Origin: Arthrobacter sp. CAU 1506
Lineage (GTDB): Bacteria; Actinomycetota; Actinomycetes; Actinomycetales; Micrococcaceae
Assembly: GCF_005047635.1 (NCBI RefSeq)
Contig: NZ_SUKC01000008.1
Span: 62,001-126,000 of the forward strand
Length of the DNA stretch: 64,000 nt
Direction of reading: 5' to 3'
Shown here: one piece after another, positions 34,614 through 41,509 of the stretch
Layout: each line of letters begins with the position of its first letter
How positions within the stretch are numbered: position 1 is the first letter of the stretch
Program-made: the position numbers and the translations under genes
Notes under the pieces: model-generated
Database searches by the model: none
What the model was told of the DNA's origin: nothing
What the model saw: only the letters and a program-made list of their open reading frames with translations

Positions 34614-35195
34614 ATGCCGGACCGGAACCGGACCGACCGCGCCGTGGGGCAGCAGCATCTGGTGGTGATCGACATGCAGCGGGCATTCCGCCAGCAGGGC
34701 GACTGGCACGTTCCGCGCTACGACGAGGCGGCCGGGGTCATCGCCAGGCTGGTGCGCGGTGGCTTCGATCCGATCATCACGCGGTTTGTGCCGGATCCGA
34801 CCGAGTCCGGTTCCTGGTCCGCTTACTACGACCGCTGGCAGAGCATGCGGCTGGACCCGACGAACCCGGTCTGGGACGTGGAGCTGCCCGGGGTCGACGT
34901 CGGCGCGACGCTGGACCTGCCGACGTTCACCAAGTGGGGCGCCGAACTGGCTGGCCGGATCCCGGCGGGCGACGAGATCATCCTCACCGGCGTCGCCACC
35001 GACTGCTGCATCCTGGCCACCGCACTGGGGGCAGCGGATGCCGGACGCTACGTCACGGTGGTCGCGGACGCCTGTGCCGGCCAGAGCGACCAGGCGCACG
35101 AGTCAACCCTGGCCTTAATGGAACTGCTCTCGCCGATGGTCATTGTGACCGACAGTGCTGAACTGGCATCCCGGCCTCAAGCCGCGACGGTCTGA
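34614..35195 (+). CDS. Cysteine hydrolase, isochorismatase family (RutB-like role)
   Basis: The 193-aa protein has the catalytic triad of the family: Asp20 in VVIDMQRAF, Lys107 in TFTKWG and the Cys in GVATDCCILAT (131/132). Family enzymes cleave amides, carbamates or ureido groups, as RutB does in pyrimidine breakdown. It starts 3 bp after the permease stop. In this locus it would hydrolyse an N-acyl or carbamoyl product released by the flavin-dependent ring opening. No membrane helix or signal. Confidence 0.9.
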   Translation: MPDRNRTDRAVGQQHLVVIDMQRAFRQQGDWHVPRYDEAAGVIARLVRGGFDPIITRFVPDPTESGSWSAYYDRWQSMRLDPTNPVWDVELPGVDVGATLDLPTFTKWGAELAGRIPAGDEIILTGVATDCCILATALGAADAGRYVTVVADACAGQSDQAHESTLALMELLSPMVIVTDSAELASRPQAATV

Positions 35196-35213
35196 CGGCC
35201 AAAACGCTCCTCG

Positions 35214-35254
35214 CGCCCGACGGCGGCACCCGCGTGCCGCCGTCGGGCGTTTTC
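35214..35254 (+). terminator. Rho-independent terminator of the flavin reductase arm
   Basis: CGCCCGACGGCGGCAC (35214-35229) pairs perfectly with GTGCCGCCGTCGGGCG (35234-35249), followed by TTTTC. Its stem core CGACGGCGG matches the ACGACGGCGGTG terminator family in this window. Confidence 0.92.
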
Positions 35255-35265
35255 TGCAAAAAACC

Positions 35266-35313
35266 TTGACCGCCTTCGCCGCGCGGGACTAACCTACAAC
35301 CAAATGGTTGTAG
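35266..35313 (+). promoter_or_regulatory. Promoter and overlapping palindrome at the ArsR-SRPBCC operon
   Basis: TTGACC (35266-35271), an 18-bp spacer and TAACCT (35290-35295) form a sigma-A-type promoter. A perfect palindrome CTACAACC-AAAT-GGTTGTAG (35294-35313) covers the -10 region, transcription start and the ATG at 35304. That makes the arsR mRNA leaderless and the palindrome an ideal autorepression operator. Confidence 0.7.
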
Positions 35314-35633
35314 ATCAAGTCAGTGACACCGAGTTGGACCGCCTGTTCCAGGCGCTCGCCGATGCCACCCGCCGCGACATCGTGGCCAAGGTGCTCACCG
35401 GAGAGTTCTCGGTGTCGGGGCTGGCAGCGGGCTACGCCATGAGTTTTGCCGCCGTGCAGAAACATGTGGCGGTGTTGGAGCGGGCTTCCCTGGTGGTTAA
35501 GGAGAAGCGCGGTAGGGAGCAGATGGTGCGGCCTCATCTTGAGGGAGTGCGGAGAGCGCGTCGGCTGCTCGATCAATACGAGATGCTCTGGCAGCACCGG
35601 GTTGAACGGATCCAGGACATTCTCGACGAATAG
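35304..35633 (+). CDS. ArsR-family transcriptional regulator
   Basis: The 109-aa protein is a small winged-helix repressor: LFQALADATRRDIVAKVLTGEFSVSGLAAGYAMSFAAVQKHVAVLERASLVVKEKRGREQ is the HTH and wing (broken only by a short linker). There are no Cys metal-binding residues, so it belongs to the non-metal ArsR group that typically pairs with an SRPBCC (AHSA1) gene. The start codon lies inside a perfect palindrome, indicating self-repression. It is followed after 16 bp by the SRPBCC gene. Confidence 0.92.
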   Translation: MVVDQVSDTELDRLFQALADATRRDIVAKVLTGEFSVSGLAAGYAMSFAAVQKHVAVLERASLVVKEKRGREQMVRPHLEGVRRARRLLDQYEMLWQHRVERIQDILDE

Positions 35634-35649
35634 GAAAGGGCACACCATC

Positions 35650-36147
35650 ATGCCGGTTATTGATGTCATCAAGGACGAAGACGCGTTGAAGTTCACCATC
35701 GTCGCCGAGTTCGACGCCCCCGTGGAACGGGTGTGGCAGATCTGGGAAGACCCGCGCCAACTGGAACGCTGGTGGGGGCCGCCAACCTGGCCCGCCACCT
35801 TCGACAAGCACGAGTTCACGCCGGGCGGCAAGGCCAGCTACTACATGACCGGTCCGGACGGCGAGAAGGCGGGCGGCTGGTGGAAGTTCACCGCCATCGA
35901 AGCGCCCAACAAACTCTCCTTCGAGGACGGATTTGCCGACGACGACGGCGAGCCCGTGGCGGACATGGGCACCACGTATGCCACGGTGACGCTGGAATCC
36001 ATCGAAGGACGCACCCGAATGACCACCGAGTCGCGATTTGAATCCGCCGATCAGTTGCAGAAGATGCTGGAGATGGGCATGGTCGAAGGCATGCAGGGAG
36101 CCATGGGCCAGATCGACGCCATCCTCGCGGAACGCGCAACGGTCTGA
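35650..36147 (+). CDS. SRPBCC (AHSA1-like) domain protein
   Basis: The 165-aa protein has the START/AHSA1 fold: VAEFDAPVERVWQIWEDPRQLERWWGPPTWPATF, KASYYMTGPDGEKAGGWWKF and the C-terminal long helix ADQLQKMLEMGMVEGMQGAMGQID. Such proteins bind hydrophobic small molecules. The ATG at 35650 follows AGGAAAGGGCACACC; the open extension upstream overlaps the arsR gene in another frame. ArsR-AHSA1 pairs are common, and the ArsR protein is thought to control its partner. Confidence 0.88.
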   Translation: MPVIDVIKDEDALKFTIVAEFDAPVERVWQIWEDPRQLERWWGPPTWPATFDKHEFTPGGKASYYMTGPDGEKAGGWWKFTAIEAPNKLSFEDGFADDDGEPVADMGTTYATVTLESIEGRTRMTTESRFESADQLQKMLEMGMVEGMQGAMGQIDAILAERATV

Positions 36148-36186
36148 GCCACGTAACGGAACACCCCACCGGAAGGAACTGCGCCC

Positions 36187-36594
36187 GTGCCCACATTCAC
36201 TGACGGCCAGCCCGTGATCGTCGCCTTGCCCACCGAGGACCGCCGCAAGTCCCACGACTTCTACACCGCCCTGGGCCTCAAGGCCACCGGCGAACCCGGC
36301 GGCGACGGCCTGCCCGAGCCGCTCCAGTTCGAGGTGAACGCGGGCCTGCGGCTCATGTTCGTCCCGCCCGGAGGATTCGGCTGGGTCACCAACAACCGGC
36401 CCACCGCCAGCGGCGAGCAGACCGAATGCCTGCTGGGCTTGCCGGTCGGCTCGCCGCGGGACGTGGACACCGTGGTCGGAACGGCCAGGCAAGCCGGCGG
36501 CACAATCGTCATGGAGCCCGCCCAGCAACCGTGGGGCTACTCGGCGGTCTTCGCCGACCCGGACGACCACCTCTGGCAGGTCACCGCGGGGTAG
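36187..36594 (+). CDS. VOC family protein (glyoxalase fold)
   Basis: The 135-aa protein shows the paired beta-alpha-beta-beta-beta modules of the VOC family: PVIVALPTEDRRKSHDFYTALGL and the mirrored GTARQAGGTIVMEPAQQPWGYSAVFADPDDHLWQV. Metal ligands are not complete by eye, so a lactoylglutathione lyase role is not claimed. It may be a resistance, ring-cleavage or binding protein. The start is GTG behind GGAAGGAACTG. It is 39 bp downstream of the SRPBCC gene and probably in the same operon. Confidence 0.85.
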   Translation: MPTFTDGQPVIVALPTEDRRKSHDFYTALGLKATGEPGGDGLPEPLQFEVNAGLRLMFVPPGGFGWVTNNRPTASGEQTECLLGLPVGSPRDVDTVVGTARQAGGTIVMEPAQQPWGYSAVFADPDDHLWQVTAG

Positions 36595-36643
36595 TCCGCA
36601 CCGCGGGCCGCGTTGGTCGCACAACCTGGGTCCGCAACACTGA

Positions 36644-36686
36644 GGGGGAATGACGACGGCGGTGCTCACCGCCGTCGTCATCCCCC
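36644..36686. terminator. Perfect hairpin terminator after the VOC gene
   Basis: TGACGACGGCGGTG (36651-36664) pairs with CACCGCCGTCGTCA (36667-36680) around a CT centre, and outer GGGGGA and TCCCCC extend the stem with one bulge. CGTTT follows. It is the cleanest member of the ACGACGGCGGTG terminator family. Confidence 0.85.
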
Positions 36687-36728
36687 GTTTGAGGTGGGCA
36701 CCGGCGCGCGGGGGACTACCATTCAGAC

Positions 36729-37712
36729 ATGGACGACCGGATCACGCTGCGTTTCCTCGCCTCGCCGACCGATGTCTCGGAGGACGGGACCACGGTGCAG
36801 GCCGGCCGGGTGCTGGAGTGGATCGACAAGGCCGGATACGCCTGCGCCACCGGGTACAGCGGGAGCTACTGCGTCACCGCCTACGTGGGCAACGTGCACT
36901 TCACCCGCCCGATCCGCAACGGCGACCTGATCGAAATCGACGCCCGGATTGTGCACACCGGACGCTCCAGCATGCAGGTGGTGGTCACGGTCGACGCGGC
37001 GAACGTCCGCGAACGCGAATTTCGGCCGGCCATGGACTGCATCCTGGTGTTCGTGGCGCTGGGCGAGGACCGGCGCCCCAAGCCGATTCCGCAGTGGCAG
37101 CCTTCGGACGATGAGTCGGCGCGGCTGGCCGAGGGCGCCGCCGGCCGGATCGCCGCGCGGGCGGAGATCCGGGACGCCATGCGCGCGCAGGCCTATACGG
37201 ATGCGGGCACCACGCCGAAGGAGAACTTCCGGTTCCTGGCCGCGCCGTCGGACGTGAACTGGGGCGGGAACGCCCACGGCGGCATCGTGATGCGCTGGAT
37301 CGACGAAGTGGCCCGGGCCTGCGCCATGTCCTGGTGCGGCCGCGACGCGGTGGCCGTCTACTCCGGCGGCATCCACTTCCTGAACCCCGTGCACATCGGC
37401 GATCTGGTGGAGGCTGAGGCGCGGCTGATCCACACCGGCCCGCGCAGCATGCACACCGCCGTGCATGTGCGCGCCCGCGATCCGCGCGGCGGCGAGTGGC
37501 GGCCCACCACCCAGTGCATGACCATCTTCGTCACCCGTAACGACGCCGGCCATGCCGCCGAGGTTCCCCAGCTGATGCTGCGCACCGACGAGGACCGGCG
37601 GCTGGATGCCCACGCCCTCGACCTGATGCGGCGCCGGGCCGAGCTGCCGCCGCTGCAGTTCGCCGCCGAGCGCAAATACCATTTCCGGCAGCGCAGCCAG
37701 AGGAACAGCTGA
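36729..37712 (+). CDS. Acyl-CoA thioesterase with two hotdog domains
   Basis: The 327-aa protein consists of two similar hotdog domains: residues about 1-120 (TLRFLASPTDVSEDGTTVQAGRVLEWIDKAGYACA, VHFTRPIRNGDLIEI) and about 160-290 (NFRFLAAPSDVNWGGNAHGGIVMRWIDEVARACA, IHFLNPVHIGDLVEA). The second carries the N-x-x-G-x-x-H-G-G-x-x-M-x-W-I-D catalytic motif; in the first the corresponding region is altered. This duplicated architecture is of the YciA/ACOT7 type. A piece of its 3' end is duplicated at 38390-38428. Confidence 0.9.
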   Translation: MDDRITLRFLASPTDVSEDGTTVQAGRVLEWIDKAGYACATGYSGSYCVTAYVGNVHFTRPIRNGDLIEIDARIVHTGRSSMQVVVTVDAANVREREFRPAMDCILVFVALGEDRRPKPIPQWQPSDDESARLAEGAAGRIAARAEIRDAMRAQAYTDAGTTPKENFRFLAAPSDVNWGGNAHGGIVMRWIDEVARACAMSWCGRDAVAVYSGGIHFLNPVHIGDLVEAEARLIHTGPRSMHTAVHVRARDPRGGEWRPTTQCMTIFVTRNDAGHAAEVPQLMLRTDEDRRLDAHALDLMRRRAELPPLQFAAERKYHFRQRSQRNS

Positions 37713-37731
37713 GCCCCCTGCCCTCAGCCGG

Positions 37732-38220
37732 CTAGGGACTCCAGCGCACCGGGCCGTCCTCGCAGAACACCGTTTCCACGGCTTCGCCGCCCAGGCAGGC
37801 TGCGTCCACCAGATCGCGGTTACCCACGGGTTCGGAGAGCTCCACGTTGACTGGCACGGCGTTGTTGCCTTGGCACTCGTAGGCGCCGCCAGTCAACGGC
37901 TCGACGTCAGTCCGGATGACGATCCGGTCCCGCTCGAATTGAACGTCTGGCTCAAGCACGGTCCCTGTTTCCCCGCTGGCGCATTCAAGCCGGGTCACGG
38001 CCAGCCGCAGCTCCGTTGATTCCGGTCGAACCTCCGCCGCGTCGAGCAGCTCCCACACTCCGGTGGACCCTTCCGAAGCGGCCGGGGACCTCTCCGAACC
38101 AGGCGGCGCGCCGCAACCGCTGACTACGACGACGGCGGTGCAGCCGAGCGCCGCAGCCACCAAGCGCGCTGCCGTGAACGCCGTCGTGAATGACGAGGCA
38201 ACCTCGCGTGATGTCTGCAC
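37732..38220 (-). CDS. Secreted lipoprotein of unknown function
   Basis: The preferred start is a GTG at 38220, preceded by GGAGG at 7 bp spacing. The protein (162 aa) has a hydrophobic signal (FTAARLVAAALGCTAVVVV) and lipobox V-S-G-C with the lipidated Cys at about residue 36. The mature part is acidic and contains four further cysteines (CASGETG, YECQGN, DAACLG, VFCEDG), probably two disulfides. No known domain is recognised. The open frame continues upstream to 38637 but that part reads as Arg-rich shadow sequence. Confidence 0.7.
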   Translation of the reverse strand: MQTSREVASSFTTAFTAARLVAAALGCTAVVVVSGCGAPPGSERSPAASEGSTGVWELLDAAEVRPESTELRLAVTRLECASGETGTVLEPDVQFERDRIVIRTDVEPLTGGAYECQGNNAVPVNVELSEPVGNRDLVDAACLGGEAVETVFCEDGPVRWSP

Positions 38221-38471
38221 CTCGGGCCCTCCGCTCTGCTGACTGCGCTCCGGCGCCTGACTGAATTCCGACGCCGCTCGCAACCGCCATCCCGGTTTTC
38301 CGGAGGTGACGCCAGCATCCTTCTCCGCACAGTATCCCTCAGCGGGGATCATCAGAAGGCGCACATGAGCCGCTTCCTGGGATTGGCGCCCGGACCGAGC
38401 TGCCGCCGCTGCAGTTCGCCGTCGAGCGGACCTGCTGACCAGCCGAGCGGCCCCACTGGCTGGACGAAGCC
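38221..38471. other. Intergenic region with a copied thioesterase fragment
   Basis: No intact gene. Positions 38390-38428 repeat 39 bp of the thioesterase gene 3' end (37634-37672) with two mismatches, keeping the reading E-L-P-P-L-Q-F-A-x-E-R before a stop. It looks like a decayed duplicate. Confidence 0.7.
38390..38428 (+). repeat. 39-bp duplicate of the thioesterase 3' end
   Basis: Two mismatches separate this segment from 37634-37672. Both read GAGCTGCCGCCGCTGCAGTT at their core. The surrounding 80 bp do not align, so the duplication is short or eroded. Confidence 0.75.
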
Positions 38472-38849
38472 TCAGCCGGCCTGGTGCAGCCGGTCGGTGG
38501 GCAGCGGGAGCTCGATCGTCTTGGTCAGGTCGATGGACTTGGCGATCGGACCGGTCAGCGCGGGGGAGACCGACACGGTGGCACGCCGCACTTCCCTGAT
38601 GAGTACCTTCACGCGCTCGCCGTCCAGATCCAGCCACCAGTCCTCGGCCAACAGCCGCAGGCCCAGCTCGTCCAGCAATGCCTCGGCCTCGTCCAACTCG
38701 GACGCTTCCCCGCGCTGGCGGTGCAGGAGATCGAACGGCACGAAGCCGCCGTCGTCGGTCATATGGATGTAGCCAACATGTTCGCCGTCCAGGGCGCGGA
38801 CATGGTCGAAGGTGTTCTCGGACGGAAGCGGATGGGCCATGGCGCCCAT
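38472..38849 (-). CDS. Conserved hypothetical protein
   Basis: This 125-aa (or 122-aa, if the second ATG at 38840 is used) protein is rich in Glu and Asp: DHVRALDGEHVGYIHMTDDGGFVPFDLLHRQRGEASELDEAEALLDELG is followed by a helix-strand pair and VKVLIREVRRATVSVSPALTG. It is predicted cytosolic. I do not recognise a characterised domain; small proteins of this sort are common in Arthrobacter. It is divergent from mgtE, with a 183-bp intergenic region that has no obvious structure. Confidence 0.7.
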   Translation of the reverse strand: MGAMAHPLPSENTFDHVRALDGEHVGYIHMTDDGGFVPFDLLHRQRGEASELDEAEALLDELGLRLLAEDWWLDLDGERVKVLIREVRRATVSVSPALTGPIAKSIDLTKTIELPLPTDRLHQAG

Positions 38850-39032
38850 CCTAACCAGACTAAGCCGCCGTCGACGCGTGATGTCGGCCCGCCCGGAACA
38901 TCACCCCGCAGCCAGCCCGCAGTCCGCCCCGGAACCCCACCGCGCAGCTGGCCCGAAGCCCGCCCGCACCGCCCGGGCGGGCGTCACGGTTCCAAGGTAG
39001 TGTGGCGGAGCGGAGTAGCAGGGAGAACGACC

Positions 39033-40442
39033 ATGGCCGGCAAAGACAACGGGAGTCCGCGGGAGGCACTGCCCGCGGAAGCGCAACCAAGCACCTTCCC
39101 GGAGCCGGCTCCGACGGAAAGGTCCCTTGGCGAGTTGTCAGGGTCCCGGATCCTCGACGCGCTCGATTTTCCGGTCGGCGCAGCGGCCGGGGACGAAGAG
39201 CAGGTCAGCCGGCTGCGGCGGCTCAACCGCCGACGTCGCGCGGTGGCTTTCCGGCTGCTGCCCAAGGACCAAGCAGCGCGGGTATTCGAGCAGCTCGGTC
39301 CCGCGCTGCAAGCCGAACTGTTGGACGGCCTGCAGGATGAGCAGGTGGCCGCGTTTTTCGACGGTCTGGCACCGGATGACCGGGTCACCCTGATCGACGA
39401 AGTGCCGGCCACCGTGGCGCGGAAGCTGATGCGCGGTCTCACGGAGGAGCAGCGGGCTCTGACTTCCGTGGTGCTGGGGTATCCACGCGGTTCGATCGGG
39501 CGAAGGATGAGCCCCGAATTCATCACCACCACGCCGGAGCTGACCGTCCGGCAGACACTGGAACGGCTGCACAGCCGGCTAGAGGATGCGGAAACGGTGT
39601 ACGTTCTGCCGGTCACCGACGCGGGCAAGCGGCTGGTGGGATTGGTCAGCCTGCGCCGGCTCCTCTCCGCGGAACCTGACACCCGGGTGGACGCCATCAT
39701 GGGCGACGCTTACTGCCAATCGGCCACCACGCCGGAGGAAGACGCGGCGCGCCTGTGCACGGGCCGCAAACTATTGGCCCTCCCAATAGTGGACAGCGAG
39801 CGGCGGGTGGTCGGGATCCTCACGGTAGACGACGCGCTGCGCATCCTGGAAGAAGCCGAGACCGAAGATCAGTCGCGCATCAGCGGCAGCGAGCCGCTGC
39901 GCCGGCCGTATCTGGCCACCCCGATTTCCAGGATCGTCAAATCCCGCCTGGTGTGGCTGCTGGTCCTGGCGGTGGGCGCAACGCTGACGGTGAGCGTGCT
40001 GGAAGTCTTCGAGGCCACGATCGCGCAGATGGTGGTGCTGTCGCTCTTCGTGCCGCTGCTCATCGGCACTGGCGGGAACACGGGCAATCAGGCGGCCACC
40101 ACCGTGACCCGGGCGCTGGCACTCAAAGAGGTCACGCCCCGCGACCTGCTGAAGGTGCTTGGCAAGGAGGTGCGCGTCGGCGCGACGCTGGGCTTGCTGA
40201 TCGGAGGGCTGGGCTTCGTCGTGGCCGCCGTCTTCTACGGGCCCGCCATCGGGTTGGTCATGGGAGCGTCCCTGCTGGCCATCTGCACTATGGCGGCAGC
40301 GGTCGGCGGCCTGATGCCCATGCTGGCCCGCTTTCTCAAGGTGGACCCCGCGGTCTTCTCCAATCCGTTCATCTCCACCTTCATCGACGCCGCGGGCCTG
40401 CTGGTGTATTTCATGATTGCCCGCACGGTCCTGGGAATCTGA
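39033..40442 (+). CDS. mgtE: Magnesium transporter MgtE
   Basis: The 469-aa protein has the MgtE domain order: an N-terminal superhelical domain (residues about 50-155, with RAVAFRLLPKDQAARVFEQLGPALQAELLDGL), two CBS motifs (about 165-285), and five transmembrane helices beginning LVWLLVLAVGATLTVSVLEVFE. The pore signature LLIGTGGNTGNQAATTVTRAL is intact. It imports Mg2+ under control of cytosolic Mg2+ bound to the N domain. The ATG at 39033 follows GGGAGAACGACC; the frame is open far upstream (38484) but that part is shadow sequence. Confidence 0.95.
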   Translation: MAGKDNGSPREALPAEAQPSTFPEPAPTERSLGELSGSRILDALDFPVGAAAGDEEQVSRLRRLNRRRRAVAFRLLPKDQAARVFEQLGPALQAELLDGLQDEQVAAFFDGLAPDDRVTLIDEVPATVARKLMRGLTEEQRALTSVVLGYPRGSIGRRMSPEFITTTPELTVRQTLERLHSRLEDAETVYVLPVTDAGKRLVGLVSLRRLLSAEPDTRVDAIMGDAYCQSATTPEEDAARLCTGRKLLALPIVDSERRVVGILTVDDALRILEEAETEDQSRISGSEPLRRPYLATPISRIVKSRLVWLLVLAVGATLTVSVLEVFEATIAQMVVLSLFVPLLIGTGGNTGNQAATTVTRALALKEVTPRDLLKVLGKEVRVGATLGLLIGGLGFVVAAVFYGPAIGLVMGASLLAICTMAAAVGGLMPMLARFLKVDPAVFSNPFISTFIDAAGLLVYFMIARTVLGI

Positions 40443-40476
40443 GGCGGCGTCGGCGGGAAGCCCGTAGGCTACGGGC

Positions 40477-41103
40477 ATGGCCATCATTTACGACGCAGTC
40501 CTGAATCCCTCCAAGCAGGATCTCCTCAAATCCTGGCTGCCCGAGCAGCCGTGGTTCCAGGAACTCGGGGCCGATGCCGCCGAGCTGGAGCACCTCGGCG
40601 CCTTCCGCTTCGATGATCCGTCCGGCGAGGTCGGGATGGAAACGCACCTGCTCTCCGCCGGCGGGCAGGTGTTGCACGTCCCGCTGACGTACCGCGGCGC
40701 ACCGCTGCCCGGCGCCGAAGAATTCCTGGCCGGGACCATGGAGCACTCGGTGCTGGGGGATCGCTGGATCTACGACGCCTGCGCCGACCCCGTCTACGCC
40801 ACCGCGCTCGCCACGGCCATGGTGCAAGGCGGCGCTGGCGCCGAACAGTTCCTGGACGTGGACGGGAAGCTCGAACCGTTGACCGGCGCCATCCCGGTCC
40901 GCGGCAGCGGCGGCACCGGCGGCATCGTCCCCGAAATCACGACGGCGGTGCCCGCCACCTCCGGCACCGTCACCACCATCGACGCCAGCCCGCTGACACT
41001 CACCGTCCACCGCATCCCGGACCCCAGCGAGCAGCCCGGCACGGCCCTGAATCTCACCTGCACCTTGCCCGGCCAGCCCCCGCTGATCCTCGCGTCCGCC
41101 TGA
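40477..41103 (+). CDS. Maltokinase N-terminal cap-like domain protein
   Basis: The 208-aa protein matches the actinobacterial Mak_N_cap family: it starts MAIIYDAVLNPSKQDLLKSWLPEQPWF and contains VLHVPLTYRGAPLPGAEEFLAGTMEHSVLGDRWIYDACADPVY. No kinase lobe follows, so it is the cap fold alone. Such proteins are often mis-annotated as glucan branching proteins. Its function is not established. It is 34 bp after mgtE and may be read with it. Confidence 0.82.
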   Translation: MAIIYDAVLNPSKQDLLKSWLPEQPWFQELGADAAELEHLGAFRFDDPSGEVGMETHLLSAGGQVLHVPLTYRGAPLPGAEEFLAGTMEHSVLGDRWIYDACADPVYATALATAMVQGGAGAEQFLDVDGKLEPLTGAIPVRGSGGTGGIVPEITTAVPATSGTVTTIDASPLTLTVHRIPDPSEQPGTALNLTCTLPGQPPLILASA

Positions 41104-41165
41104 TGATCGCCAAAGGCCGCCGGGCCGGATGATCGCCGGCAGTCTTCTCCAACTACGGCTTCCTT

Positions 41166-41203
41166 GGGCACCGTCCCTCCCTGAGCAGGAAGGGACGGTG
41201 CCC
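41166..41203 (+). terminator. Hairpin after the maltokinase-cap gene
   Basis: GGGCACCGTCCCT (41166-41178) pairs perfectly with AGGGACGGTGCCC (41191-41203). It would terminate the mgtE transcription unit. No T-run follows. Confidence 0.7.
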
Positions 41204-41509
41204 ACTCCTGTGGCGAGTACCACTGTCGAGCCCTAGGCCCTCGGCGAGGAGCGATACAGGGCCAATCCGTCGCCGTCGTACGCCATTGCCGCTATGGTTC
41301 CAACACCTGCCGGCCACCCCAAGCAGGCTTCTCGATTTGACCCGCGGGAGGAGCGGAAGATAAGTTTTCGTGGCGTAGGTCACCGCCCGCCCCTTTCTGG
41401 GGCCCGCGGGAAAGACCTGACGTCGCTGTGGCCGGACGCCGAAGATGCCTGTTCCGGCCGGTTCGACGGGAAAATCCCGCAGCGACGCAGTCCCACCCCT
41501 AAGGAACAC
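41204..41509 (+). promoter_or_regulatory. Long leader of the CycA-like permease, possible glycine-riboswitch relative
   Basis: A 306-bp gene-free region precedes the permease. Within it GCGGGAAAGACC (about 41408), GACGCCGAAGATGCC (about 41438) and a later GACGGGAAAATCCCG hairpin (about 41467) recall the order of the glycine aptamer (G-G-A-G-A-G then G-C-C-G-A-A-G-G), but key positions differ. CycA-type permeases carry glycine, D-alanine and D-serine, so such control would make sense. I could not fold it reliably by eye. Confidence 0.3.

Noticed and set aside
38484-39032. N-terminal extension of the MgtE frame
   Set aside because: It runs antisense through the neighbouring minus-strand gene and lacks MgtE sequence; a strong ribosome site precedes the ATG at 39033.
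41204-41509. Clear glycine riboswitch
   Set aside because: Key aptamer positions are changed; kept only as a low-confidence leader feature.
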